Shown here one piece after another: positions 1 through 12,900 of a stretch of DNA of 42,606 bases. The DNA is from Apostichopus parvimensis. Lineage: Eukaryota; Echinodermata; Holothuroidea; Aspidochirotida; Stichopodidae. Numbering within the stretch: position 1 is the first letter of the stretch; every line of letters starts with the position of its first letter. The stretch covers positions 63,036 to 105,641 of the forward strand of contig KN884083.1 in NCBI GenBank assembly GCA_000934455.1. The letters are read 5' to 3'. The notes beneath the pieces were generated by a model that saw only the letters and a program-made list of their open reading frames with translations, was not told the origin of the DNA and made no database searches. A program made the translations under genes and the position numbers.

Positions 1-859
1 GGGGGGGGGTTGGGGAGGGGGCCACCTAATGGCATCATAGAACAGTATTTATAACGTAGATATGATATGTTGTAACTATTAATACATATCATTCCCATCC
101 AGAACTTAAAATCCTTGCTTGTTCAAATGGATAGAATGCTATATAACAGATCAACGTATTCATTTATAGTAAACATATAGGATGTCAAAAATGAAATTGG
201 TAAGGTAAACTCTTTTCACGTAACTGGTCAAAAGTGTATTGATAATAAATTATATTTAACAAAGGCCCCCAGAGCTTTGTTGACATAATGCAAGGGGCAA
301 TAGTACAACATATTGTGGTAGTTAACAGTGTCAAGTCTGTTTAACATTTCACATTGATTGGGGAGGATGTGTAACCATACATGACAACCAGCTTGCCACA
401 TTTCTTTCACAAATGTGTAATAAATTGATATAAGACGGCATTAGTCCTGAATAGATAATTCCAGGCAGACTGGATTATTAAATGTATTGCTAACTGTAAT
501 AAACTTGTATTCGAGTTATTCATTATCAATACTGTAAGATCTATCACATTGTAATACAGTCTTCTGTGGTTAATTCAAGGATTCTTTTTTAATACAGTGC
601 TATTTTTAGTTTTCTCCAAGCAAAGGATTTACAAGTTTACTGTTTACCTGCTATGAAATAAGTTAAACATCGTTTTTTTTACAATGCACATCCTAAGGCT
701 GTTTGTTATTTAGTGAATACAAGTTGAGTAATATGTCTAGTCTTTACCCTATATCTTGTTTGAGCTGCAAAGGCACCTTTCACCTAACACACATAGTTTC
801 AAGTTTCATCAGCTGAACAAAGTTAAGTCCAGAGGCCACTGCGTTTGAACCAAACTAGG

Positions 860-1090
860 TTAAAGGGTGTGAAGACTTGCGCAAAAAGAAACGTCTCATG
901 CCGGTAATCTGACCTAGTTTTGAATGAGGTGTAACAGAAGTGTTAGGTCCAGCTAAAAATAACAGGGTATCACGTTTCACTACTGTCTGCATTTTGTAGC
1001 GACACAAACAAAACTTCACTTGCAAGCAACAGAAAGTTAACTTTTTCAGAGCGCGGCACGTGGTTTGGGGCGAGTCTTCAATACCTTTAA
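860..1090 (-). mobile_element. TTAA-bounded MITE, copy 1 (internally deleted)
   Basis: Bounded by TTAA on both sides, with terminal inverted repeats reading AAGGGTGTGAAGACT at the left and AAGGTATTGAAGACT (reverse complement) at the right. It matches the copies at 30.7, 37.5 and 41.8 kb on the opposite strand. The middle is missing: the sequence jumps from the TCTGTTACACC segment to the AGCTGGACC segment. No coding capacity. Confidence 0.75.
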
Positions 1091-1252
1091 GAACACTTCA
1101 GATGAGCTCACCAAGTCTTCTTAGTTTCAGGGATACAGTGGTTACAACAATGAACCTTTGGCATAACAAAAACATTTAACATTAAATCTGACAATGGTTA
1201 AAGACAGTTTGCAAACAGAGGGAGGGCGAGTATGGGATAGAAATGTCCTCAG

Positions 1253-1532
1253 GTGCAGATCCAGGAGGTGGGTGGGGTGTACACCATCCCACCCCGCCCC
1301 CTATTTTCAATCCCACTCAAAACCAGTGGAAAGTATTATTAGCACAACCTTGCTTGTATGCCTAAATTTTAACCAAATTTATAGCCTAAATGTGACTTGG
1401 AATGCACCATTTCACATCTTCAATTTAATTTTTTTTATCTGGTGGAATCCCGTAATTTCTAACATTGGAGTCCGCTTCATTGTCCTGAAGGTGACAATCC
1501 CTCCTCTTTAAATTCCTACATCCGCCCCTCGT
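1253..1532. mobile_element. Candidate non-autonomous hAT-like element
   Basis: The left end reads CAGGTGCAGATCCAGGAGG. The right end, reverse complemented, reads AGGGGCGGATGTAGGA. These resemble the CAGGGGCGGATCCAGGA terminal repeat common in animal genomes. I could not find a clean 8-bp target duplication, so the bounds are approximate. Confidence 0.4.
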
Positions 1533-2354
1533 CATGCCAACGATCGGAAACCACAACCAACAGTATTCTTTAAGCAGCACTTTGAGTTGACTTTTATGGA
1601 AATTTCCACGCTATTTCACACTTAACTTCCATAACATCATATTTCATTAGTTTTTCAAGTAAATTATCAAGTCCAATAACATTAAAAGTTTTTCAATTTG
1701 TATTTTACATGTCATTAATTCATTCATATTCTATCAAAAAGTACCCCACAACAAACTTTTTTAAGAATCTAATCAAATTGCTTATAACCCCTCACTCATT
1801 AACAAAGCACGCTTGCTGAAAATACCCAGGCTATGGGGGAGGGAAGGGGCAGGGGGGCACGTGGGGGGGGCATTTTGAGCAATACATTCTCTGCAGGCTC
1901 GATACAAAAATGTGATGTAATATCGTTCCAATAAATATAGGAACCCTAAGCAAGGGGCGAATTGGGCAAGATCTTCAACTAAAGGGTTTAAAGCTCAATG
2001 ATACTATGAAACTGGAAGGTGACACTACTGGCCTACACTTGTTTGCTAGCTTCAAATCTCACATTAAGGTCATTTCCATGGCAAGAATACATGGCTGACA
2101 ATTTCATATCTCTTTACTTAAAATTACAACACTTCTATCTTGAGAGAGAGAGAGTAAAATTGCTCTAAACAGTAACCAAACCTGCTTTGATAAATATATC
2201 ATTGCTCTACCTATCACACAGGACACATTCATTACATTTGATTCTCTTAAAGGATGACTTTAGGCACAATATTAATGTTGATATGTTGTAGACCATTAGA
2301 AAAACACTGTTATCAGTCCATGTTGTATTTCTACAACAATTTTAATTTTTTGGG

Positions 2355-2690
2355 TAGAAATGACCCTTTAAATTGCTGATGTTCATCAGTGAAAGTGACT
2401 GGATTATATAGTCTAATAATACACACACTATTAGATTCCTCAGATGCAACACCAAACTCGATGGGGGAAAAATATTAAGATGATTTTTATGGCCTCAAAT
2501 GACATGTTTAGGATGTAATGTTCATTTGTCAAGGACTAATGGTGTTACATATCATCCAAGGGTGCTTTACTGTTTAATGTGAAGTTAAAAGAACATGTTT
2601 TGGTTGAGTTATTAGAATTCATAGAGCAATGGATTAACCAGAACATTTAGGCCTGCACTGAGGAGCCAATGTCATCATGAATGTAACCTT
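2355..2690 (+). repeat. Diverged dispersed repeat, copy A
   Basis: Shares an ordered set of short blocks with 24823-25190, for example ATTTGTCAAGGAC, TCATCCAAGGG-like and TTATTAGAAT-like phrases. Both copies start near a CCTTTAAA segment. No coding capacity or terminal repeats are recognisable, and the class is unknown. Confidence 0.5.
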
Positions 2691-5359
2691 AAAGGAGCAT
2701 TCTAAGAGATAAAGCCTACATAAAATAGTTGTAGATGCATTACTAGCACTCATTTTTTCCTTGTTTTCTTGGGCTCTAACATATCAAGATTAAGACTTTG
2801 CCTAAAGTATTCCTTGATTACCTACTGCATTATTCGTTTGGAGTTTGAGAACGTGTTTTGTAAATTGTGTTGACAAAATCGGTGTTTTGTCAAAATTCTG
2901 AAAATCAAATGTATTAATTAATTTTTTTTTAGAAATTGAAAATTTACAAATTTTTCTGAAAATGAGCTTTTCAAACATTTATACTGTAAGGGTGAATATC
3001 TAATAAAAAAAGTCAAAATTTAAAGCAATACTGAGTTTCACTTAAGTTTTTGTGTGGAAACATGACATATCATATATTGAGATGTACCTGAAAAGTCATC
3101 ACTGTTAAGAGGGATAAAATTCTGCTACTAAGTTTAATATTCACTTCTTATATTAAGGTTTTCCAAAGTTGTAGATTTTTGTCTAAATCAGATAAAGAAG
3201 TGAAAAGTGGTGATGTCCCCAGCAGATGTTACAGGCTTACTACCAGAAACAATTCTGTAAAAGAAGGTAATTTTATGTAAAATGACCGGCATCAATGTCA
3301 AATATATATGCTAGAAAATCCAAAAATTTGTCATAGATGATTAAAATATTAAGAATCTGTATAAAGAACATTTTTTTTTTTTTACAATGGAACCTTAAAT
3401 CATCTAGTTTAACATGCCTGAATGTCTTGGTGATAACGTCGATGCTGAGGACCTTTGGAAATATATCTCTTGTAATATCAGGAAAATAATCTTAGCAATA
3501 TATAATAATAGGGGTCAAATTTGGGGTTAATATAGACGTCACGTGACTATTTATAGCGTTTTCCTATTGTCCTCACGTCCTCAACCCTGTTTTATAGCAA
3601 AGTAAACAAATCTCGCTGGAAGGAAACCTCTACAAAACGTAAAAAAAAAAAAAAATGAACAGAAACAACATAACACGATAGAAGACAATTTCATAGCCAA
3701 AATTATAACACAAAAATACATTCAATTGAAAAACGACATCTCGATGAGTTTTTTTAAGTACATTATCAGTTCTACAAAAATATTTAAGAAGAGGAGTACC
3801 TATTTTATTTTAAATCCTTGAAAAATGTTACTTTAAAATTTCTTAACATAATAGCTATGGCTGGTTGGGCTACACCTTATACGATAGCAGCCCACTTCAT
3901 ATATAAAGTCAGTAGATAAATGGTCCTTCATATCACTGCAAAGGTATAAAGTTATATAAGGTAAGAGAAAGGGCTATCAAACTTTGAAACTTATGCAAGA
4001 TTTAAAATCTGCTTTGCAGCCACCAAAGTGGCAACAATCACCACATTTTTACTATTTCTTATATTGCTAAAAACCTACAAGTATTATATTTGTGTGTGGG
4101 AGGGGGGGGGCAAAGGTGGTAGTGGGATGGTTGAGGACAGAGGAAAAGGGATTTAATGTGGCCAATTAAAATTTGCATTGTTTTAATGACACTGAATCTT
4201 GAGAAGACAGTTTGAGCTAAAGCTGTAAATTGGATAGCCATCCCTATTGAAGTATAAGTAATAACCCAGGCTTTGGCTTCTCCAACATGGGTTTACGATT
4301 GCTTAACATCGTAAAAAACTGACGTCCAGGCCAATATTATTATTACAGTTGTCTCATGAATTAATCTGGTCCAAAACCACAGGAAACCCTGTTTTTCTTC
4401 TTTTTGTTTTTCTTTTCTTTTTTTTTAAACTAAATTTCCTTCTTATCTTCATAGAAGGGTTTTTTTCCCTAGAATGAACAAAATTCTTCAAGTTAAAAAA
4501 ACATAATACAAAACTGATATTAATGTTACAATGTTTTGGGTCAATAACAATAAATTGCACCTTTGAATGTCCAATACAAGGCACATTTAAACATAATAGC
4601 AGGTATACAATTGAAACCGATCTGTTTTTATTTTTGACAATTCTTCGTACCTTCTGTTTAATACTGAATACTCTCTCCATTAAAATGTCCAGCCTCTGGC
4701 GTCTGCCCGAGATAGGGCAACAAAACTATTCCAGAAAACCCTCGCAATGCCCCCCTCCAACCCCCACCTCAGACGTACAAAAGTTCCCATCCCATTTGTA
4801 ATCATTTTCAAGATTTTCCTTTACGGAAATAAATACTGGTGGTACGAAAACATTGTGAACATCTTTCTCATTTTTTCAGGGTTAGCTCATCTATGTGGTA
4901 CTGGTATTCTTTTCTTTTCTTTTTTTTCCCTTTTTACATTTTTCAATGTTTGAAGATTCTTTCTCACTCAAGAGCAAAAACAAATGGTTTGAAGTATTTC
5001 TACTACTGCTACTACGAAAAAAAAAAGAGCATTTTGAAGTACAGTTTTAGCTTCAACAAATTGAAGACTCTGGCATAACACAAAGTCCAAATCAAAAAAG
5101 GGCGTAAATGCCTCCACAGATTAACGTATTAATGTAAATGTTAGTAAAAGTTGTAAATGTTGAATTTTTGTATGTTGTGGTGGTTACTTTGTAATAAGTC
5201 CTGAAGGAACCATGTCAACAGTCCGAGATGACTTATTATCGCAGCTCATGCTAAAGTATTAAACAGGTCTATAGCAATGCTACCACTTATCTGATTCCTA
5301 ACTTGGAAAGAACTACAAAATGCCCCTCACAGATAGATTGAATCTAAAAGTTTTAAATA

Positions 5360-6840
5360 TTTATTCACAAACCTGGACTTTTAAAGTGACAAGGATGTAA
5401 AGTGAGAGATTGTCTGGTACCCTATCTTTCTTTTTAATGAATGATGTATGAAACCTAAAAGTTACTGGCAAAATTTCAACCAAACGATGCAGCAGGTTTC
5501 AAGAAGAGCCCCGACTGTCAGAATGTGAGAAAGTCTTAGAACGATTTGGTCTGTTTGATTCTAGAGATAGCTCTTCCATTGTTTTACAAGACACACTGTA
5601 GAATATATATCGTGATGACATACTTAGGAACCATAATCGCAAGTTGATATTGGTGTCGACGAGACAAAGATACAAATCTTAGCGAGTCGAGTAGAAAAAG
5701 AAAAAAAAAATACAACTCGTTTCTAGGATCAGATTGGTCCCTCCTGGTGAAAATGAAAATCAACATTCAAGGACCTAAAATTTCTGGTCATCTCATAAAC
5801 TGAAATTTGGTAGTTCTTTCTTTGTTTGTCCCGTTCCCTGAATTACATAATGTGAGTACAGCTGTGCAGGATAGTGTGGTGTCTGTAAAAATATCATCAG
5901 AGAGTAGAGTGCCTTGAGCCATGAGTGAGGACAGTCTTTTGTGACCAATGTTGCTTGACACCTCCAGGACCTATTATGTGAGTACACCTCCCATGATTAT
6001 GTCTACTATCCGGAGCAAATCCCACTTTGAGTACCAGATTATTGATTTCCAGTTTTGAATAGCGATAGAGAGCAGAGACCACGAGTCTTGCGACCGACGA
6101 GTCTTATCCTGATACCTCCCTGGACTGTCTGTTTGAGTTCAACAGCATGCCTATCAGTAAACCCATAGCAAAATCAGTTGTGATTACCAGGTCAAGGTTT
6201 GCAGAATCTGTAAAGTATTAACAGGTACACATCAAGTACTGTGATCACCCAGTCTCATCATGTTACCTCCTGGGCTTCTTGTATCAGCACAACACAGCAT
6301 AGGAATATGAGTACCAAAATCAAGTAGCACATTTCGAGTACCATTACAAGATTCCAATTGAGAGTACCAGTGATAGGTACTTCTCAGTCTTATGATCATG
6401 TAGTATTTGGATGGAAATAATATATCTAGGACTTGTTCTGAGAGTGGAACGGCGTGAAAACAAGTCCAAAGAACTCAATCCGAGAAAACCATGAGAATTA
6501 GTATACGGCGCCAGTAGCGAGTGGCAGGCCGTGATCCGTGCTGGAAGTGATGCTACCATTTCCCATTCTCTGAGCACAAGAACACACCCATCGGGAATAA
6601 AGACTGGTGCCACTAGGTAGGTCCTCTCTACAGGTCCAATAACCGTACGCAGCATTTACCAAATTGGTCCTCATAAAACATACGGCAAAGTTCTGCCTTT
6701 TCATGAAAATGTTAAATTGTCATTACACGTTTCCTCGTTTTGTTTTTATCTTTTTTACATTTTGTAATTGCACTGACAGTGTTGAACTGTTTGTTTGTTT
6801 CCTTTCTTTGTTCCATATCATGGGGACTATTGGCACAGTT
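5360..6840 (-). other. Probable cyclin Y 3'UTR
   Basis: No coding signal is visible. The first AATAAA on the minus strand past the stop codon is at 5365-5360, which would give a 3'UTR of about 1.5 kb. Between 5850 and 6320 similar phrases recur loosely (GAGTACC, CAGTCTTAT, TACCTCC.GGAC), suggesting an old, very diverged tandem repeat. Polyadenylation at this site is inferred from the hexamer alone. Confidence 0.35.
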
Positions 6841-6963
6841 TCATGATATGATAGCTGCATCGAATTTGGGGAAAACGCTCAAGATCATGTCGCTTTGAGC
6901 TCGACGAAGAGACTTCGCGTTGATTGCACTTGAAGAATTTGATTCCGTATCTTTGGAAAAGGC
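6841..6963 (-). CDS. CCNY: CCNY terminal coding exon 8
   Basis: The exon follows CCCCTGCAG and runs to TGA at 6841-6843. It encodes residues 320-359, ending AAIIS, which compares with PAIIS at the human C-terminus. It carries SLRRAQSD, the second 14-3-3-type serine site. The middle is more Ser/Asn-rich than in vertebrates. A ~75-bp minisatellite lies directly upstream of its acceptor. Confidence 0.92.
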   Translation of the reverse strand, partial: AFSKDTESNSSSAINAKSLRRAQSDMILSVFPKFDAAIIS

Positions 6964-9900
6964 CTGCAGGGGAAGACATATATAAAAAAAAAACATACTG
7001 TTAGTAGAAAATATGAGTATGAACACACTAGTGACACAAAACAGAGGAAAAACATATACAACAACATACTGTAAGTAGAATAGGAGTATTAACACACTAG
7101 TGACACAAAACACAAAACAGAGGAAAATCATATACAACAACATACTTTAAGTAGAATGTGTGTATTAACACACTAGTCACACAAAACAGAACAAACAACT
7201 GAGCTCCATTTCAAACATAACGTTATAAGGCACAACGAATTGAAAGATATGCCAATAACAAAGAATGCATCATTTGTGTACAAAAAATATTTGAAAGCAG
7301 TGACATAAAACATTTGTGGAAAGTTTTTAAGATCTTATTGTCATTTTTACCGTCAACTGACAGATCCACTTTGTAAGTATGTTTAAACCCTTCAACAGTT
7401 TTTATGTGATATTTCCAAGCATTTGTATATCTCCAAATAGCATCATGTTTTAAGGGTCATGAAATGCTGGAGTATTTTAGATGAAACAGTTTGACTTTAG
7501 TTTAGTTTAGTATATCCCAAGGGTTAGGAAGTCAACCAAAGCTTCTTTGAAACCCTAGCCATGTGATGATCATGGTCATGGTTAAACACTGGCTTATATC
7601 AAGCCTTCCGTACCTGATGAGTGTTCAGAAAAATGTAATTGTCCCACCCATTCCTACTTTCGGGGCCCTCATTTAACGTCCCCATCCGACGGAGAGGAGT
7701 GTACCTCAGCATCCGACCACTTTTCTCAAATACTGAAGAAGGTTAAGGCACACCCCCATTCAGTATCACTGCAGTGCAGCTATGGTGAATGACATTTGTC
7801 TTAAAACCATTGAAGGGACCAGAACCAAAGCTCTGCTCCCCATGTCCCAAACTAGAAATGTCAAATCTGCTAAAAGTCTCCACTCATCGACACTGCATAG
7901 CAGCAATTTTTGGAATAGGTCCAAAAGAATCTGGTTCCTGGTGAGGATTTGGACCAGGAACCTAGTAATTGTGAAGCAGACACTTTGGCCACTTCACCAC
8001 ACCTTCACCACCCTCGTAGCAGTCTCTTTAACATCTGATCTCTTAAGATAGCTGTTGGCATTCATTTTGGTAAATTTCTTCATCTTCTGTCACAATAATC
8101 GGGCAGTCAAGCAGGCAGTCAAACAGAGAAACGGCCAAAAATATTGAAAATTATCTATTTATTGGTTGCACGATCTATCACAGAAGAGTATGTCGGCGGT
8201 AAAACTTTCCAGAATTTAACATATCCATCAATTACTTAGAAATTTGGAGTTAATTTTGGGAGAAAAAGAAAATCTAAAAGATTTAGGAGAGTTTGCTCAT
8301 TTGCAATCTGAAAGTGAGGAATAGTTAGGGCAAGATTTTGTAGAAATTTAAAACATGCTGTTTAACGTTACTTTTGACTCTTTCCAAGTCTTTGATGTCA
8401 CCAATCAAAGAGAGAGAGAAAAACCTTAACAAACTGATCATCTGCTACAAGATACCTGTCATGGTTAATATATATGAAAATTATATGGCCTGACGTTTCG
8501 ATCCTAGCATGATATTCTTCGCTGGCTGACTGTGAGGGGGAACACACAGAAATAAATGCAGGTTATATGAAACAAAAAAAATAAAGGAGAGACCTTTTTT
8601 AATTGGAACAATGAACAATGGACAGTGAATAAAACAACAAAACAATGGACAGTGAACAATTAAAAAAAGACAATGAACAAAGGAGAGAATCAAAAATCAA
8701 TTCACCTCCACTTCTTTGAGGACACCAAAATAAATGCAGGTTAAATGAAACAAAACAAAAATAAAGGAGAAACCTTTTTAAATTGGAACAATGGACAGTG
8801 AAAAAAACAAACAGAACAATGGACAGTGAACAATTAACAAAAGACAATGGACATTGATATGAAAGGGGTGTGCAGAGGGGTTCATGAACAAAGGAGAGAA
8901 TCAAAATATCATATCACCTCTAATTTTTTGGCTCTCTGTCTGCTGAGAGGCTCAGCTGGAATGGAGAGTTCGTAAGCATCGGCCAGCACCCTTAAATCAA
9001 AGTAATACTTGGCGTAGACACTCGATGGCACATTAATATTAAAATCAAGTATCTCCAAGAACTGCCTTTCCATTTCATTCCTGCAAAATGAGAAGGCAAA
9101 AGGATGAGAAAACAAAAAGCTCAAATAAAATTTGTGAATCCAGTCTATATTGAAAGCAACTGATTGCCTTTCTTGATATCATTTGAATCATTTAAATTAT
9201 TTGTAACACAAGTGCAAAATTAGTCCAACAGATTCACAGATTTTTGTTTTTTTCACTCAGGTTTCCTATGTGCACTGTTACACAAATATTATGACGTTAG
9301 GCTGTCATCACCTTTTCAGCCAAATGTCTGTCTCGAGGAAAAGGAATCAGCCACCCTCAAATCTGGTACAGGTATTCTTAAGATGTCTGGAATATTTATT
9401 ACCTTAAAATAATTGAGCGATTATCAACATTTTTTCTCAGAAAGAGGAGGTTGGCTGGGGGATTGAGTGTATGGGTTTCCATTGAGGGACTATCATTTAC
9501 TTACCAATGTATTAAACCTTGGTGAATCCAATTTTCACCTTCATCGCCTTGGCGACCCTCCAGTGATGGTTGAGCCTGGAAGGGGTCTACGACAAGGGGG
9601 TATAACCATCCACTTTGAGAATTGTTGTCATGATGGAAGGGGGCTTTTCTTAAAAAAAAGTATTAAATAGGCTCTGAAAACCCAATCACTTACATATCCT
9701 CAACTGTTAAATCTCTCAGGATCTGACAGTAATCTACATTCCAGACCGCTTGGTCATCCCATACTTTTGAGCTGAGTAGGATAGCACCCAGGACGATTCG
9801 TTTCCAATTACCAGGCATGATGTCAATCTCTGCATTTATCAGTAACCTTTCGAGGTAGACCTGTATCGGTGGAAATTAAAGAGTTTTTGATATACTGCAG

Positions 9901-12900
9901 AACATATGCCACTCAATCATAGAAGATCCCAAGTTCGAGTCACTCCAAGATTAATGCATGTCGTCCTGTTACAGAGTTGTTGACAATTGACAATTCATAA
10001 TCATGGACATTAAATATGAATCTAAGAGACTGACTTCGGTCAGCTTGCGGCTTTGATAAGCCAATGATGGCTTCTTCGCGATTTCCTACTTGCAGGAGGA
10101 TCTAAAATACATACATACATACACACACACACATACATACATATCAAAAGTGGAATGAGTAACTAACACATTGAAAGTCTTACTTATCTCCTCCATAATT
10201 CTTTCTTTTTTCATCACTGTCCCAAATACAGCTTAAATTTTTAATCAGGGAGAGGGGGTGTAGGGAGGGGTGTGGGGGGATGGAAGGTGGGGCACAACCA
10301 TCATATTATACTTAATATACTAAGGATCCTTTTTCTGGCCAACTTGGAACCACAAATTTTGTTTGAAGGGGACAGAAGGACAGCTGTACTAGATATAACA
10401 TCTTTAATTTTATTATCTAGTTAACTAGTATTAAAGAAGATTCTGTTGGGGTCAAACAGCCAGACCCTCTATATCTCTCTACACTGGATGTTTGTAGTAG
10501 ACACACATGTTGTTAACAGAAACAATTCTTCTCTATTAGATAATTAACTTCAATGTTTTAGTTAGTACAAAAGGATAAGAAAGTGTTGGAAAAAATTCAC
10601 TCCTAAGTCCCCTATACCTTTATATACACCCATTCATGCATGATGGTATGAATTTTGTGGTTTACCTGTAGAATCCACTGGCATGTTACTTCCTACCTTA
10701 ATTTTCATGTTGATTTATGACACCATTCTCATTCTCTTTCCTTTAATAGCATTTCAACTTGAGGGGTTTTAAACCTTTACCAGTTTAGTTGAAGTGATGT
10801 ACTTCGAGTTCAACACAATGCATCGTTATGCATCACAATGCATCGTTCAACACAATGCAACACAACACCTGTACATCGTTATCGTGAGTTTCAATTCACA
10901 AACTCATCGCTGATATGTTTCGCTAGTTCAGACCGACAGATATTCTTTCTAAGCTTTCCAAAAAAGACACCATTTCTGTACATTCTATCTGTTATTAAAT
11001 CTCATCTGAATGTTGCCTGACCAACAAAAAAAAGGGCCACAATTTTGACTATCCATGTTTAGTACAACATAGAGTCATGGTTATACTTACCAACATTATA
11101 ATGGCACATTCAGATGTTGCCTGACCAACAAAAAAGGCCAAAATTTGGCTATCCATTCTTAGTACAAAATGGCTATACATGGCTATACATGGCTATACAT
11201 TGGCTATACATGTTTAGTACAGTCATGGTTATACTTACCAACATTAAAATGGCACATTCAGATTGACCAACAAAAAAGGCCACAATTTGGCTATCCAGGC
11301 TTAGTACAACATGGCTATACATGGCTATACATTGGCTATACATGTTTAGTACAGTCATGGTTATACTTACCAACATTAAAATGGCACATTCAGATGTTGC
11401 CTGACCAACAAAAAAGGCCACAATTTGGCTATCCAGGCTTAGTACAACATGGCTATACATGGCTATACATTGGCTATACATTGGCTATACATGTTTAGTA
11501 CAACATAGAGTCATGGGTTATACTTACCAACATTACAATGGCACATTCAGATGTAAGCTGGGCAGCATTGAAGAGCATCCTTATAAACTTGTAAATCTGT
11601 CTATGGTCAGGATTGTGATGATTGTAGTCGTCGGAAACCGTGGACTTCTGCGGACAAGAATCGAGCAGGAAGAATCATTTAACATATGTATAATACATTT
11701 CTATTTTATTTTTTTTAATTAAATTAACATTTTTCTGAAAAAAAAATATGATTAATCATTGTTATCAACAGATATGTAATATATGAATCTTATTAATTAA
11801 CACCTGGTTTAACTTCCAATTCTAACACTAAAAAGTATCTTCCAGTTCGCATTACTCCTCTCGCTACAAGTTATTACAGGTGAAATGGTCCCTACGGACC
11901 GTACCACTTTTATGGAGGTATTCATTCCTTCATGAAAATGAAAAGTGCTAATAGTTGTTAATTACCTAGGACAGTACCAACTTTGTCCCGACTCTTATAT
12001 GCAAAGTGGGTTAGGGTCAGTTCATATTTGCTGTGAAATTGTTGTAAACCAAAGATGCATGTTTCATGTTTGCTCTTTGAAAAGAACAGACTCTTTTGGA
12101 GTTTCAAAGAACAGTATTGAATAGATACAATAGCGAAGCATTTCATTTAGTATTCTATTGGTTTTTCTTACTTTCTTGTCATCCATAATGTATTACGTTG
12201 TTGACTCAACCAACCGCTTTAACTAATGTTTGAATATGAAGAATTGAAAAACAATTAAAAATTGAAATATACAGCTGTATTGTGCACACCTAACTATACA
12301 AATACTGTAAGATTTAGGCCATAAGAGAGAAGATTTAGGCTGTAATTGAGAAGATTACGGCCATAAGAGAGAATATTTAGCTCGTAAGAGGGCAGATTAA
12401 GGCCGTAAGAGAGTAGATTTAGCTCATAAGAGAGAAGATGTAGCTCGAAAGAGAGAAGATTTAGGTAGTAACAGAGAAGATTATGGCCGTAAGAGAGAAG
12501 ATTTAGGTGGTTAGACCGTGAGAACTTTGTCCAACTCCAGCTCAGTGTTAAAATTGAAATGTAAACATAATGAAGCCTGTGATAGACTATGAGTTGAGGG
12601 AGGATAAGAACCAGCAATTGGTGTTAAATTTGTCATATAAACACAGCTGGATTGTAACAAATAAATAAATCCAGTCACGGGTGGTTATTATTTGTTAATA
12701 CGTCGAAGAGTTTATTTCTTTCAAACTTCAGTGGAGTCTTACAAGAGAAATCAAAAACGTCTTGGTTTTATAAACTTAAATCACACGAAGATATAAAAAC
12801 ACGTCTTGACTTTACAACAACTCTGTAATGACTGCCTCCCAATCCATTCCACCCCCTATTTAAAGAAAACACGCACCATTCAAACAAATCACGCACCAAG

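Larger units (their letters stand above)
1..5359. other. Intergenic DNA downstream of cyclin Y
   Basis: I see no convincing gene. Open frames here are short, lack family motifs and run through homopolymers. The stretch holds one internally deleted TTAA-bounded MITE copy (860-1090), a hAT-type MITE candidate (1253-1532), a diverged dispersed repeat (2355-2690), and several poly-G, poly-A and poly-T runs. A composite GACGTCACGTGAC motif at 3535-3547 overlaps CRE-like and E-box-like sites. No function is claimed for it. Confidence 0.6.

Noticed and set aside
9467-9670. A 67-codon frame between cyclin Y exons 6 and 7
   Set aside because: It lies on the opposite strand inside an intron. It has no recognised motif and contains low-complexity G-rich codons.
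11169-11498. Open frames on both strands through the exon 5 tandem array
   Set aside because: They follow the tandem unit and read low-complexity peptides. The only coding-like part is the copied exon end discussed separately.
12294-12617. A 7-residue periodic minus-strand protein
   Set aside because: It is produced by a 21-bp minisatellite inside a cyclin Y intron. No start context, conservation or flanking splice sites support it.
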